The position numbers and the translations under genes were made by a program. A stretch of 64,000 nt of DNA from Rheinheimera sp. D18 (GTDB taxonomy: Bacteria; Pseudomonadota; Gammaproteobacteria; Enterobacterales; Alteromonadaceae). The notes beneath the pieces were generated by a model. The model had not been told where the DNA came from and ran no database searches. It saw only the letters and a list, made by a program, of their open reading frames with translations. This document shows, piece by piece, positions 45,308-53,165 of this stretch. The first letter of the stretch is position 1. Each line of letters opens with the position of its first letter. The stretch is taken from the NCBI RefSeq assembly GCF_004345025.1, contig NZ_CP037745.1:1302001-1366000 (forward strand). Direction: 5' to 3'.

Positions 45308-45844
45308 TTACCACTGCTTACTAATGTGTAAGCCAACAGTACTAAGGCCCGCAGTAGGCGTGATCTGAAAACCGTAATAGGGTTTACTAAAATAATAACT
45401 GGCAGCAATACCAATTAATGCACCAGCGACAACATCGCCAGTATCATGATGATCATTTTTTACTCGGGTATAACCAACGTAGGTAGCTAGAGCATAAGCG
45501 GGCGCACCATACTGCCAACCATACCGGCGTTGTAAAAAGGCCGCACCTTGAAAGGCCATGGCACTGTGACCGGATGGAAAGGCATCGTTATCTGAGCCAT
45601 CCGGGCGATTTTTATGAATAGTACTTTTTAAGGCATAGGTCGCGGCAATAGTGCTGGCAAAACTATAATAGAATTGCGTTGTACCCTCGTCATCGCCTAG
45701 ATATTGGCTCATGCCCCAGGCTGCTGCTGGTATGGCAATACGCAGTACATCAGCAGCTTTATCTTCGCTATTAGCCTGCGCGTTTTGCAACGGCATAAGG
45801 CTTAGTAGTGCGCTAATGGCCCAGTAATAAATGCGCGGTTTCAT
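45308..45844 (-). CDS. PAP2 superfamily phosphatase
   Basis: This 178-residue protein has an N-terminal signal or anchor (about 1-24, ending AQA). The PAP2 motifs are KSTIHKNRPDGSDNDAFPSGHSAMAF (KxxxxxxRP and PSGH) and RVKNDHHDTGDVVAGALIG (SRxxxxxHxxxD-like). It probably hydrolyses a phospholipid or lipid pyrophosphate on the periplasmic side. A GGAG ribosome-binding site precedes the ATG. It lies 68 bases downstream of the four-gene J-domain operon on the same strand, so co-transcription is possible. Confidence 0.88.
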   Translation of the reverse strand: MKPRIYYWAISALLSLMPLQNAQANSEDKAADVLRIAIPAAAWGMSQYLGDDEGTTQFYYSFASTIAATYALKSTIHKNRPDGSDNDAFPSGHSAMAFQGAAFLQRRYGWQYGAPAYALATYVGYTRVKNDHHDTGDVVAGALIGIAASYYFSKPYYGFQITPTAGLSTVGLHISKQW

Positions 45845-45912
45845 GCTTACTCCGTAAATTTTTGCTTAGATAGCGATAATATTTAAAGCCCAAGTTGTTA
45901 CAACGCGCATTA

Positions 45913-46806
45913 TTAAAACTCAATATACTGCGGCCAACCCAGTAAAGGATTGGTTAAGCCTTGTTTACCTTCCAATGCGTCAAGCCGTTCTGGCGTGGCG
46001 TCGGTTAAGGCTAATGCTTGATAGTCTTTCGCAAAGGATAAAGTACGCAACAGCGCGGGAATAAAGTGCTGGCCTAAATCTTGGCGGATAGCCTCGGCGT
46101 TAGCCGCTGGCAATTGCGCTAAGGTTGCTTCGGTTTGCAGTTCAATAAAGGTCGGGTTAAACCAATGCTCTTGCAGTGTAATAGTGCGTAGCCGTTGTTT
46201 TAAATCTTGGCGTACTTTATCGCTGCCAGTTAGAGCGCGATATAACACCACTTCGGCCAGTACTTCTTCCAAACTAAAATGATCAAACTCATCAAAGTGC
46301 GTGCGTACGTAAAACTGTTGTTGTAATAGCTGCATTGACTGGCTGCGGCGATGCTCGGTTAAGGCGGTTTGATAGTGTGCCCAACCGTACCAATCTTCTG
46401 CATCTGGTGGGCTAGATATATTTTGCACTAACTGTTCTTCTACATCACCGTACAGCGAGGTTTTACCCGTTTTTTTACTTACCGTTGCCAGCATACTCCA
46501 GCCTTTTTGAAACGGCTTTACAATACCTTCTGGTGCAAGCAATAGCCCAAGTGCGCGTTCGGTATCGTTATCGCTTAGCTCTTGTAGCCCCAAGCTTACT
46601 ATGCCGATGATGTCGCAGGCCGCTTGCTCTAATAAATGCATTTTATATTTATTATAAAATTTATCGGCAAATTTCAGGCTCATTAACACCGCTTTGCTTT
46701 TCAGCTGAGTTAGCTGTGCGCTGCTTAAGGTTTCTGCGGCCTGAGCTTTGCTGATCACTTGGGTTAAAAACGGGCCAAAACTGCCATCACGTAGTATTAA
46801 CTGCAT
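45913..46806 (-). CDS. Unrecognised 297-residue protein, last gene of J-domain operon
   Basis: I do not recognise the family. The protein is soluble and largely alpha-helical, with no signal peptide or membrane segment. Visible features are an N-terminal helix pair (about 20-75, LSSAQLTQLKSKAVLMSLKF), a GWSMLATVSKKTGKTSLYGDVEEQL segment, DAEDWYGWAHYQTALTEHRRS, and a C-terminal GLTNPLLGWPQYIEF. An AAGGG ribosome-binding site lies upstream, 11 bases after the preceding stop. Linkage to a J-domain protein suggests a client or partner of an Hsp70 system; that is inference. Confidence 0.8.
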   Translation of the reverse strand: MQLILRDGSFGPFLTQVISKAQAAETLSSAQLTQLKSKAVLMSLKFADKFYNKYKMHLLEQAACDIIGIVSLGLQELSDNDTERALGLLLAPEGIVKPFQKGWSMLATVSKKTGKTSLYGDVEEQLVQNISSPPDAEDWYGWAHYQTALTEHRRSQSMQLLQQQFYVRTHFDEFDHFSLEEVLAEVVLYRALTGSDKVRQDLKQRLRTITLQEHWFNPTFIELQTEATLAQLPAANAEAIRQDLGQHFIPALLRTLSFAKDYQALALTDATPERLDALEGKQGLTNPLLGWPQYIEF

Positions 46807-46817
46807 GAAATATACCC

Positions 46818-47585
46818 TTAATCGAGGAAGCTAAACATGTCGTCTACTTCGCTGTACTCGTTATCAACGGCTTGGTTTTTCTCTTTGGCTTGCATTACTA
46901 GCTCAGCAGCAAATTTATTAATAATGCCTTCCCAGCCTGAGTTTTCATTACGAATAAGTGCTTTTATTGCCTGCTCTACGTCAGGGGTTAACTGACGAAT
47001 TAATGCCAGTAAACTGCGTGGATCATCCATGCTCAGGTTATGCACATCTTCTACTTGTTGCCGTTCGGTGTAGGCTTCAGCTTCTTCTAGATGCTCTTCA
47101 TCTTCGTGTAGCTTGTCTTCCCAGTAGTTTTCATACTCCAACACTTCGCCACGGTATAGCTCAATAAAGGGAATGCTTAAATAAAATAAACCGGCCGGAT
47201 CTTCGGCAATACAGTCTAAAATAGCCGCTTGTTTTTCTTCAGTTTCTTGGGTACGAATGAGGTAGGTTAAAAAATCAAAGGTGTGCTGTTTTAAATCTTC
47301 AGCATTATTTTTAATTTTCTCTTCCCAATACAGCGGTTGCTGACACACGATATCGCGAATACGCTCTGGACTCATTAGCTCGGAAATAATCGATGGGAAC
47401 GAAATGTCATGTTCGCTGTTAATCTGGGTTAGCGTAACAATATCAATGCCTTCAATAACCTCTACCAGCTGCGCATCGCTCATCGTATTGGCAATGATTT
47501 CAAATCGTTTGCTGGCTTGCTTCGGTTCAATAACGGCTAATTCTTTAATTTCTGCGACAGCGATTTCAATTAAGTTGGTGCTCAT
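46818..47585 (-). CDS. Unrecognised acidic helical protein of J-domain operon
   Basis: The 255-residue product is acidic and helical throughout, with no export signal. Notable stretches are an N-terminal IAVAEIKELAVIEPKQASKRFE, a SELMSPERIRDIV motif, a strongly acidic middle (about 150-180, YENYWEDKLHEDEEHLEEAE), and a C-terminal YSEVDDMFSFLD. A GGGAG ribosome-binding site lies 10 bases before the ATG. It is separated from its neighbours by 5 and 11 bases, so the genes are one operon. Function unknown; the acidic surface could serve protein or nucleic-acid mimicry. Confidence 0.8.
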   Translation of the reverse strand: MSTNLIEIAVAEIKELAVIEPKQASKRFEIIANTMSDAQLVEVIEGIDIVTLTQINSEHDISFPSIISELMSPERIRDIVCQQPLYWEEKIKNNAEDLKQHTFDFLTYLIRTQETEEKQAAILDCIAEDPAGLFYLSIPFIELYRGEVLEYENYWEDKLHEDEEHLEEAEAYTERQQVEDVHNLSMDDPRSLLALIRQLTPDVEQAIKALIRNENSGWEGIINKFAAELVMQAKEKNQAVDNEYSEVDDMFSFLD

Positions 47586-47590
47586 TAAAC

Positions 47591-48148
47591 TTACTCTCCC
47601 TTAAAGCGTATATCGTCGTATTGGTCGTTATAACCGTCTTCTTCGTCTTCATCGTCGTCGTTCGTGTAATCGTCGTTGTCGTAGTTATGCTCGGCATCAG
47701 CGTCATCATCATCGTCGTGCTCTGGCTCTGCAGCACTGCTACGACTAGTCGGTTTCACCTTGTCATTTTCTAATAAAAACAATACCGCGCACGCTTCAAT
47801 TAATGCCGCTTCTGAGTATGAGCGAACTGCTTTTACGAGCTCTAAATCAGGGTTGCTAAAGGCGACTGAGGTTTTAAACTCATCCCAGCTTGGCACGCTA
47901 GCTTTACTGATCCATTGTTGCCATTGAGTTGTGTTAGCCGCTGAAAACTTAACTCGGCCATACAGTGCAATCGGTAAATATTCTGGTAATGACTCCAGTA
48001 GTTTTGGCTCGGCCAATAAAATGGTTTTTATCTTTGCCGTAAATTGTTCTAACGCATTTGGCGTTTCAGGATCCATGTACGAATGGATGTTTTCTAGTGC
48101 ATCAGTTTGCAACGCATGCACGCGTGTCATATTCAATTTTGTCGTCAT
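47591..48148 (-). CDS. Unrecognised protein with polyacidic C-terminal tail, J-domain operon
   Basis: This is a 185-residue protein in two parts. Residues 1-125 look folded and helical, with YLPIALYGRVKFSAANTTQWQQW and WDEFKTSVAFSNPDLELVKAVRSYSEAALIEACAVLFLLEN. Residues about 135-185 are a disordered Asp/Glu/Asn/Tyr-rich tail (EPEHDDDDDADAEHNYDNDD and more). No family is recognised. The start could also be the ATG seven codons in (MTRVHALQ). Its ATG lies 21 bases past the stop of the J-domain gene. A highly acidic tail is common in chaperone-associated or nucleic-acid-mimic proteins. Confidence 0.8.
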   Translation of the reverse strand: MTTKLNMTRVHALQTDALENIHSYMDPETPNALEQFTAKIKTILLAEPKLLESLPEYLPIALYGRVKFSAANTTQWQQWISKASVPSWDEFKTSVAFSNPDLELVKAVRSYSEAALIEACAVLFLLENDKVKPTSRSSAAEPEHDDDDDADAEHNYDNDDYTNDDDEDEEDGYNDQYDDIRFKGE

Positions 48149-48169
48149 AGTAGTCTCACGAAAATCGGC

Positions 48170-48454
48170 TTACGAATAGTATTGATCCCACAACTCCTGC
48201 ATGGCAGAGGCCGGATCGTTAACGATGACATTGTTAAAATCTTTAATAAATGCCGCTTTTTGCTTTGCATCTGATAACACATTATAGGCAGCGGTTATGC
48301 GTTGCAGCTGCTCGTTGGCGTGTTCTTTTTCATCGTCGCTAGCACTATGCAGTTTATCTGGATGGTATTTGTTAGCTAAGCGACGATAGGCTTTTTTAAT
48401 ATCGTCATCGCTGGCATTGGTTTTTACGCCAAGAACGCGAAAGTGGTTAATCAT
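48170..48454 (-). CDS. Stand-alone J-domain protein (DnaJ-like co-chaperone)
   Basis: The 94-residue protein is essentially only a J-domain. FRVLGVKTNASDDDIKKAYRRLANKYHPDK carries helices I-II and the HPD motif (31-33) that stimulates Hsp70 ATPase, followed by helix III ANEQLQRITAAYNVLSDAKQKAAF and a 25-residue tail ending MQELWDQYYS. It lacks Gly/Phe, zinc-finger and client-binding domains, so substrate choice must come from the tail or partner proteins. AGGATAAC precedes the ATG. It is the first gene of an operon with three unknown proteins, its likely partners. Confidence 0.92.
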   Translation of the reverse strand: MINHFRVLGVKTNASDDDIKKAYRRLANKYHPDKLHSASDDEKEHANEQLQRITAAYNVLSDAKQKAAFIKDFNNVIVNDPASAMQELWDQYYS

Positions 48455-48602
48455 AAGTTATCCTGAAACACGAAGACCTAAATAACAAGACCGGAAACAC
48501 CAAGAAAAAGCGTGTTTGCCTGCTGTGCTAATGGGTAAATAGCAAACAGCAGGCAATAATAACAGATCGCGTGCGCCAGTTCACCTGATGCCGTAATTGT
48601 GC

Positions 48603-49742
48603 TTACTTTAGATTATGAATAAACCAAATTGGGTCAACGCTGACACGAAATAATAACGGTGCAAATTTATTAAAGTTGTTGGCGTTAGCTGGGCATTGAA
48701 TGTTGTCGGGGTAATGCTTTTTCCAGGCATCATTTACCAGATACAAGCTATCTTTATATACCGCAACGCCTTCTACTGCGGTTTGTACCATTTTTTCGTA
48801 AGCGGGGCAGTTACTGTTACTGCCCGTGGGCGCGTAGTAGCTCATTTGCATGACAAAAGGTGGTTGTTGTTGGCTAATGTCGATGATCCATAATTGGTCG
48901 TCATTTCGTGCTACGGCAACTAAATAACCCGGATGGTTTGCTTTGGGGCTGGGTAAGTAATCCAGATCGTTAATCGGGTGGTCTTTATCGTCTGGCACCG
49001 GCAGGACAAAGGCACTATCTTGCACTTTTACATAATCATCGTGCAGCCAAAACTCTGTGTTATAAGGTGTTTTGAATATCATTGGTGCATTAGCGGCATT
49101 TTGCTCTAAGGCTAAATACAGATTACCACTGTTATCAAAGGCTAAACCTTCAATGCCATCGTTAGGCGCATTGCCTACCAATGCCGCTTTAGGAAACTGC
49201 ACTGGCCGCACTGCGGTAATTTGCGCTTGTGTTAAGGCTTTATCGGCTTCAATTTTCACTAATAGCGTAGGGTAGTCGGTTGAGTTGGTTTCACCATAAC
49301 GTGCTTTACATTCTGGGCTTAGGCTCACAAAGCGCGAGTCTTCGGTAACGGTAATTAGTACGGTATCGTCGTGGCGATCCCAAGTTAATGCTTCAAAATC
49401 GGGATATTGGCGAAACAGCTCACCAAAGCAGCCGTTTAGTACCTGGTCTGATACTGTAATGGCAATTGGCGGCGCATTAAGCTGTGCGGTTTGTGGGTTA
49501 ACTTTCAGTAATTTATTGCGCATCGCTTCAATCGCGCTATTGTCACCTAAATGAATAATTTCGTTATGGCGCCAGGTAAATCCTGAACTTTGCGGATCAG
49601 TTAAGGTTTCACCTTGTAAATCGGTAAGCCAGATACCGGCGGCGTTACCGAGTTTTACTTCATTGGCGGCGCTGGGCAGTGCAGTGCAAGCTAAGCCCAT
49701 TAAGGCAACAGTGGTGACAAAAATAGAGCGCTGTATAAACAT
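48603..49742 (-). CDS. Secreted beta-propeller-like protein (esterase-like phytase family candidate)
   Basis: The 379-residue precursor has a signal peptide (about 1-26, ending PSAANE). The mature protein is beta-rich with repeated blades and phrases such as YPDFEALTWDRHDDTVLITVTEDSRF, NDGIEGLAFDNSGNLYLALEQN, NDLDYLPSP, and TAVEGVAVYKDSLYLVNDAW. This pattern fits propeller families like the esterase-like phytase (PF13449) or SdiA-regulated type, but I cannot assign one with certainty. Four Cys suggest periplasmic disulphides. It is probably monocistronic, as no gene is closely linked. Confidence 0.7.
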   Translation of the reverse strand: MFIQRSIFVTTVALMGLACTALPSAANEVKLGNAAGIWLTDLQGETLTDPQSSGFTWRHNEIIHLGDNSAIEAMRNKLLKVNPQTAQLNAPPIAITVSDQVLNGCFGELFRQYPDFEALTWDRHDDTVLITVTEDSRFVSLSPECKARYGETNSTDYPTLLVKIEADKALTQAQITAVRPVQFPKAALVGNAPNDGIEGLAFDNSGNLYLALEQNAANAPMIFKTPYNTEFWLHDDYVKVQDSAFVLPVPDDKDHPINDLDYLPSPKANHPGYLVAVARNDDQLWIIDISQQQPPFVMQMSYYAPTGSNSNCPAYEKMVQTAVEGVAVYKDSLYLVNDAWKKHYPDNIQCPANANNFNKFAPLLFRVSVDPIWFIHNLK

Positions 49743-49807
49743 ATAAATACCAAGATAACGATTAGTGTTTTAACTAGTGTGCCAGCGAAATGTGACAAAC
49801 AAAACTC

Positions 49808-50545
49808 TTAGGGTAGATTTAACGCTCTGCCACCATCTAATTCAATTATTTTCCCGGTCAGATACCGGCTTTGTAGTAAATAGAGCACAGTGTTGCCTAG
49901 TTCGCTGGCGCCTGGCTCTATTTGCAGTAATGACTTGTTCAACGCCTTGGCTTTATAGGCATCATCATCGTGCTGGTTAAACATCAGTAGCGCCGGAGCG
50001 ATGGCATTTACCTTTACCTTGGGCGCTAACGCACGAGCAAAACTTAAGGTTAAGTTAGTCAGTGCTGCTTTAGATGCCGCATAGGCCATATGTTTTGCGC
50101 TACCCACGCTGGCAACAAAATCGGTTAGATGAATAATATCACCCGCGAGGGCACTTTTGGCCAGCAGTGGTGCCAGTGCGCGATTAAGAATATAGGGTGC
50201 TTTTGCATGTACGGCGTGCATAGCATCAAATATTGCGCTATCGGCGGCAATATCCAAATCGGGATTGTTTTGGCTTGACGCATCGGCATGCCAGTCAGAG
50301 GCATTGTGGATCAGTGCACGTAGTTCGTTAGTCTGGGTAAAAATATGTCTAATAAAATCTGCCAGCGCAACACTATTGGTAACATCAAGCTGAAAGCATT
50401 CAATGCCGGCTTGGCGTAGTCGAGACAGCCCTGGTTTTTCACTGCGATAAGTGGCGATAACGCGATAACCAGCTTGGTTAAGCGTTAAAGCACAGTGCAA
50501 ACCGAGGCGCTGTGCGGCGCCGGTAATAATAATGACATTAGACAT
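49808..50545 (-). CDS. folM: Dihydromonapterin reductase FolM (SDR family)
   Basis: The 245-residue short-chain dehydrogenase closely follows E. coli FolM in segments beyond the shared SDR core: LRALIHNASDWHAD, GDIIHLTDFVASVGSAKHMAYAASKAAL (active-site Tyr-x3-Lys), KVKVNAIAPALLMFNQHDD, and ALNKSLLQIEPG. The N-terminal cofactor motif is TGAAQRLG. FolM reduces dihydromonapterin to tetrahydromonapterin using NADPH and also has dihydrofolate reductase activity. It is divergent from the HiPIP gene, and a 22-bp dyad lies between them at 50582-50603. Confidence 0.92.
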   Translation of the reverse strand: MSNVIIITGAAQRLGLHCALTLNQAGYRVIATYRSEKPGLSRLRQAGIECFQLDVTNSVALADFIRHIFTQTNELRALIHNASDWHADASSQNNPDLDIAADSAIFDAMHAVHAKAPYILNRALAPLLAKSALAGDIIHLTDFVASVGSAKHMAYAASKAALTNLTLSFARALAPKVKVNAIAPALLMFNQHDDDAYKAKALNKSLLQIEPGASELGNTVLYLLQSRYLTGKIIELDGGRALNLP

Positions 50546-50581
50546 TCAGAGTTCCTGTGAACCAAAGGTAAAGTGCAGTAT

Positions 50582-50603
50582 GATGTAACCGATACGTTAC
50601 ATC
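50582..50603. promoter_or_regulatory. Perfect 8-bp dyad between folM and HiPIP (possible operator)
   Basis: GATGTAAC at 50582-50589 and GTTACATC at 50596-50603 form perfect inverted arms around a 6-base spacer. It begins 37 bases before the folM ATG, where a folM promoter would lie. This suggests a dimeric repressor or activator site. A further TGTA-like half site with TTACA occurs near 50663-50675. Confidence 0.55.
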
Positions 50604-50732
50604 GCCGCTTTGGTTTAGTTTTTTGCTTTGTGCTGGCAATTAATCCAATCAGCAACTAAAACTGTATCTGTTACACCCACAATAATAACAACATCCTACG
50701 CAAAACAGTAACCACATAAATGAGGATCCATT

Positions 50733-51023
50733 ATGACGACCAGCAGAAGACGTTTTTTAAAATTATCAGCCGGAGGCATTGTCGGATTGAGCATGGGCGG
50801 AGTGAGTTTAAAGGCGTTCGCCAATGAGCATCTCGATCCAGAAAACCCGCAAGCTAAAGCATTACAGTACGTGCATAAGTCTGAAAAAGAAGGCGCTACA
50901 TGTAATAATTGTGCCTTAGTTCAAGGTGCTGATGGCGAAGAGTGGCGTCCGTGTGCCATTTTCCCAGGTAAACTGGTAAATAAAGACGGCTGGTGTGCCG
51001 CTTATGCGAAAAAGCCAGCGTAA
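50733..51023 (+). CDS. High-potential iron-sulfur protein (HiPIP), Tat-exported
   Basis: The 96-residue precursor has a twin-arginine signal (SRRRFLKLSAGGIVGLS, cleaved near AFA-NE). A mature domain of about 65 residues carries the four HiPIP cluster ligands Cys57, Cys60 (CNNC), Cys74 and Cys88, with the GDGWCAAY-type ending (KDGWCAAYAKK). HiPIPs are periplasmic [4Fe-4S] electron carriers between membrane complexes and terminal oxidases or, in phototrophs, reaction centres. A TGAGGAT ribosome-binding site precedes the ATG. It is monocistronic and divergent from folM. Confidence 0.95.
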   Translation: MTTSRRRFLKLSAGGIVGLSMGGVSLKAFANEHLDPENPQAKALQYVHKSEKEGATCNNCALVQGADGEEWRPCAIFPGKLVNKDGWCAAYAKKPA

Positions 51024-51051
51024 CTGAGTAAGATTTATTAGTAATATCAAC

Positions 51052-51083
51052 GAACTGGCTTAGAGCAAGTCAGTTCTCGTTTA
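51052..51083 (+). terminator. Candidate terminator after HiPIP gene
   Basis: GAACTGGCTT at 51052-51061 pairs with AAGTCAGTTC at 51067-51076, with one G-T or mismatch position, around a 5-base loop. A short TCGTTT follows. Weak but well placed. Confidence 0.4.
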
Positions 51084-51126
51084 ACTTGTAAGTACGATAA
51101 TTAACGGGCTTAAATTTAGCCTTACT

Positions 51127-51687
51127 TTAAGCTAATTGCAGGCACAGCCGATGCAAAATAGCCGCTGTTGCACCCCAAATAAATTTATCTTGATACGGCA
51201 TTGCATGCAGCTGTTGCACTTTACCCCGCAGCGGTAGGTTAAATTGATGTCGGTTTTCTTGTTGTAAAAAATGCGTTAGTGGCACTTCAAAAATACCCGC
51301 TACTTCAGCCGGTTGCAGTAACCAGCGTGGTTGCGGCGCTAATAAACCTACCCAAGGTACGATATTAAAGCCTGTGCTAGTCGGTTGCAGCGGCAAGCGG
51401 CCAAGTAAAGTAACCGCATTAGGCGTTAAACCGATTTCTTCTTCAGCCTCACGCAGTGCCGCCTCAGCGCTTTGCTCACCCGGCTCAATACGGCCGCCGG
51501 GAAAGCTAATTTGCCCAGGATGATGGCGCAAATGCAGCGCGCGCTGAGTAAACAATACTTGCAGCCTGTCGCCATAATCAATTACTGGCACCAATACTGC
51601 AGCTTGGTGTTGATCGCTGCTAGGTACCGCATCACCGGCAGCAGTAGGGTGTAACAAAAACCGTTGGCGAAACTCACTAGCAAGCAT
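51127..51687 (-). CDS. Nudix CoA pyrophosphatase
   Basis: The 186-residue hydrolase has a perfect Nudix box GGRIEPGEQSAEAALREAEEEIGL (about 63-86) and the preceding LFTQRALHLRHHPGQISFPGG that marks the NudL/YeaB CoA-pyrophosphatase subfamily. It probably splits CoA or acyl-CoA to phosphopantetheine and 3',5'-ADP. It starts five bases downstream of the pabB stop on the same strand, as nudL and pabB do in many Gammaproteobacteria, so it is the second gene of that operon. Confidence 0.93.
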   Translation of the reverse strand: MLASEFRQRFLLHPTAAGDAVPSSDQHQAAVLVPVIDYGDRLQVLFTQRALHLRHHPGQISFPGGRIEPGEQSAEAALREAEEEIGLTPNAVTLLGRLPLQPTSTGFNIVPWVGLLAPQPRWLLQPAEVAGIFEVPLTHFLQQENRHQFNLPLRGKVQQLHAMPYQDKFIWGATAAILHRLCLQLA

Positions 51688-51692
51688 AGGTT

Positions 51693-53066
51693 TTATTCTG
51701 TGTTGGCTAAAACCGGCAAAATTTTATTTACCTTATCTAGCGTCTCTTGATATTCGCTGTCTACTTCTGAGTCGGCCACTATACCGCCGCCAGCTTGACA
51801 ATATATGTTGCCATCACAGCAAATTAGGGTGCGAATAGCAATGTTAGTATCCATGTTGCCAGCGCTATTAATATAGCCAATAGCACCGCAATATACCGAG
51901 CGACGCTGCGGCTCAAGTTGCTCGATAATTTCCATGGCGCGCACTTTAGGCGCACCAGTAATAGAGCCACCAGGAAAGGCACCACGCAACAAATCACTAG
52001 CGCTATATTCTGCCGCTAAAGTGCCGGTAACGGTGCTGACTAAATGATGTACTGCCGGAAAACTTTCTATGGCAAATAAACTGGGCACCTCAACACTGCC
52101 TGATACACAGACTTTGCCTAAATCGTTACGCAGTAAATCAACAATCATAACGTTTTCAGCGCGATCTTTCGCCGAGTGCCTAAGGTTGTCGGCTTCTACT
52201 GCATCGGTCATGGGGCAAAAGCCGCGAGGCCGAGTGCCTTTTATCGGTTTAGTTTCTACCTTACGCTCGTGTAGCTGCAAAAAACGTTCAGGCGAGATGC
52301 TTAATACCGCGCCCTCAGGTAAGCGAATAAACGCTGAAAACGGCGCGGCATTTTTATCACGTAGTTGTAAATACGCCTGCCATGCATCACCTTGATAACG
52401 GGCACTAAAGCGCTGAGTTAGGTTAATTTGATAACAGTCGCCACTAAGCAAATATTGCTGCACCTTATTAAAGCGTGCGCTATAGCCGGCTTTATCCATA
52501 TTGGCTTGCCAAAGGCTAGTTAAGGTAAACGAGGTAGGCGGCAGGGTGTGTTGTAAACGCTGAACCAGTTTTTGCCAACCCGGTTCGGCTTGGCCTTGAT
52601 AGTCGACATACCATAAGCATTGCTGCTGTTTATCTAAAATAAGCGCCCACTGATAAAAACCGATCGCCATATCGGGCAGGGTAATATCTTGCTCGGCTAT
52701 ACTGGGTAGCTGTTCAACATAGCGGCCTAAGTCGTAGCCAAAGTAGCCCAATGCGCCGCCGACAAACGGCAGTGAGCTGCTTGGTTTATCTGGGAAATAG
52801 CGTTTTAGTGCACCATCCAATACAGTAAAAGGGTCGTGTTGGTATTCGTGCACGCCTTGGCTATCGCGTAAAATGCACACACCTTGCTTAGCTTCTAAGG
52901 TGGCAATAGGTTCGGCCACTAAAATATCATAGCGGCTATTGATATGCGCCTGCGCCGCTGAGTCAAGCAGCATGGCCCAAGGCTGCCCAGCAAAATAGCT
53001 GAACAGGTTTAGTAAGTTTTCTGGTGTATCACCAAAAGTTTCAGACGGAATAAGGTACTGCTGCAT
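51693..53066 (-). CDS. pabB: Aminodeoxychorismate synthase component I
   Basis: The 457-residue chorismate-utilising enzyme has the conserved PabB core: FVGGALGYFGYDLGR near the N-terminus, SGDCYQINLTQRF, LSISPERFL, ETKPIKGTRPRG, AENVMIVDLLRNDLG, FPGGSITGAPKVRAMEIIEQLEP, and CQAGGGIVADSEVDSEYQETLDK. With the PabA glutaminase, made elsewhere, it converts chorismate to 4-amino-4-deoxychorismate for p-aminobenzoate and folate. Together with folM it makes two pterin/folate genes within 4 kb. It begins the pabB-nudL operon. Confidence 0.95.
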   Translation of the reverse strand: MQQYLIPSETFGDTPENLLNLFSYFAGQPWAMLLDSAAQAHINSRYDILVAEPIATLEAKQGVCILRDSQGVHEYQHDPFTVLDGALKRYFPDKPSSSLPFVGGALGYFGYDLGRYVEQLPSIAEQDITLPDMAIGFYQWALILDKQQQCLWYVDYQGQAEPGWQKLVQRLQHTLPPTSFTLTSLWQANMDKAGYSARFNKVQQYLLSGDCYQINLTQRFSARYQGDAWQAYLQLRDKNAAPFSAFIRLPEGAVLSISPERFLQLHERKVETKPIKGTRPRGFCPMTDAVEADNLRHSAKDRAENVMIVDLLRNDLGKVCVSGSVEVPSLFAIESFPAVHHLVSTVTGTLAAEYSASDLLRGAFPGGSITGAPKVRAMEIIEQLEPQRRSVYCGAIGYINSAGNMDTNIAIRTLICCDGNIYCQAGGGIVADSEVDSEYQETLDKVNKILPVLANTE

Positions 53067-53165
53067 GAATGGGGCTAGCCGCTGTTTCTGATGCGCGCTA
53101 TCATAACAGCACCGACACTAATAGTTAAATAAGGCGCTGTTAGAAGCGTTTGAGGACAAGTAAAC

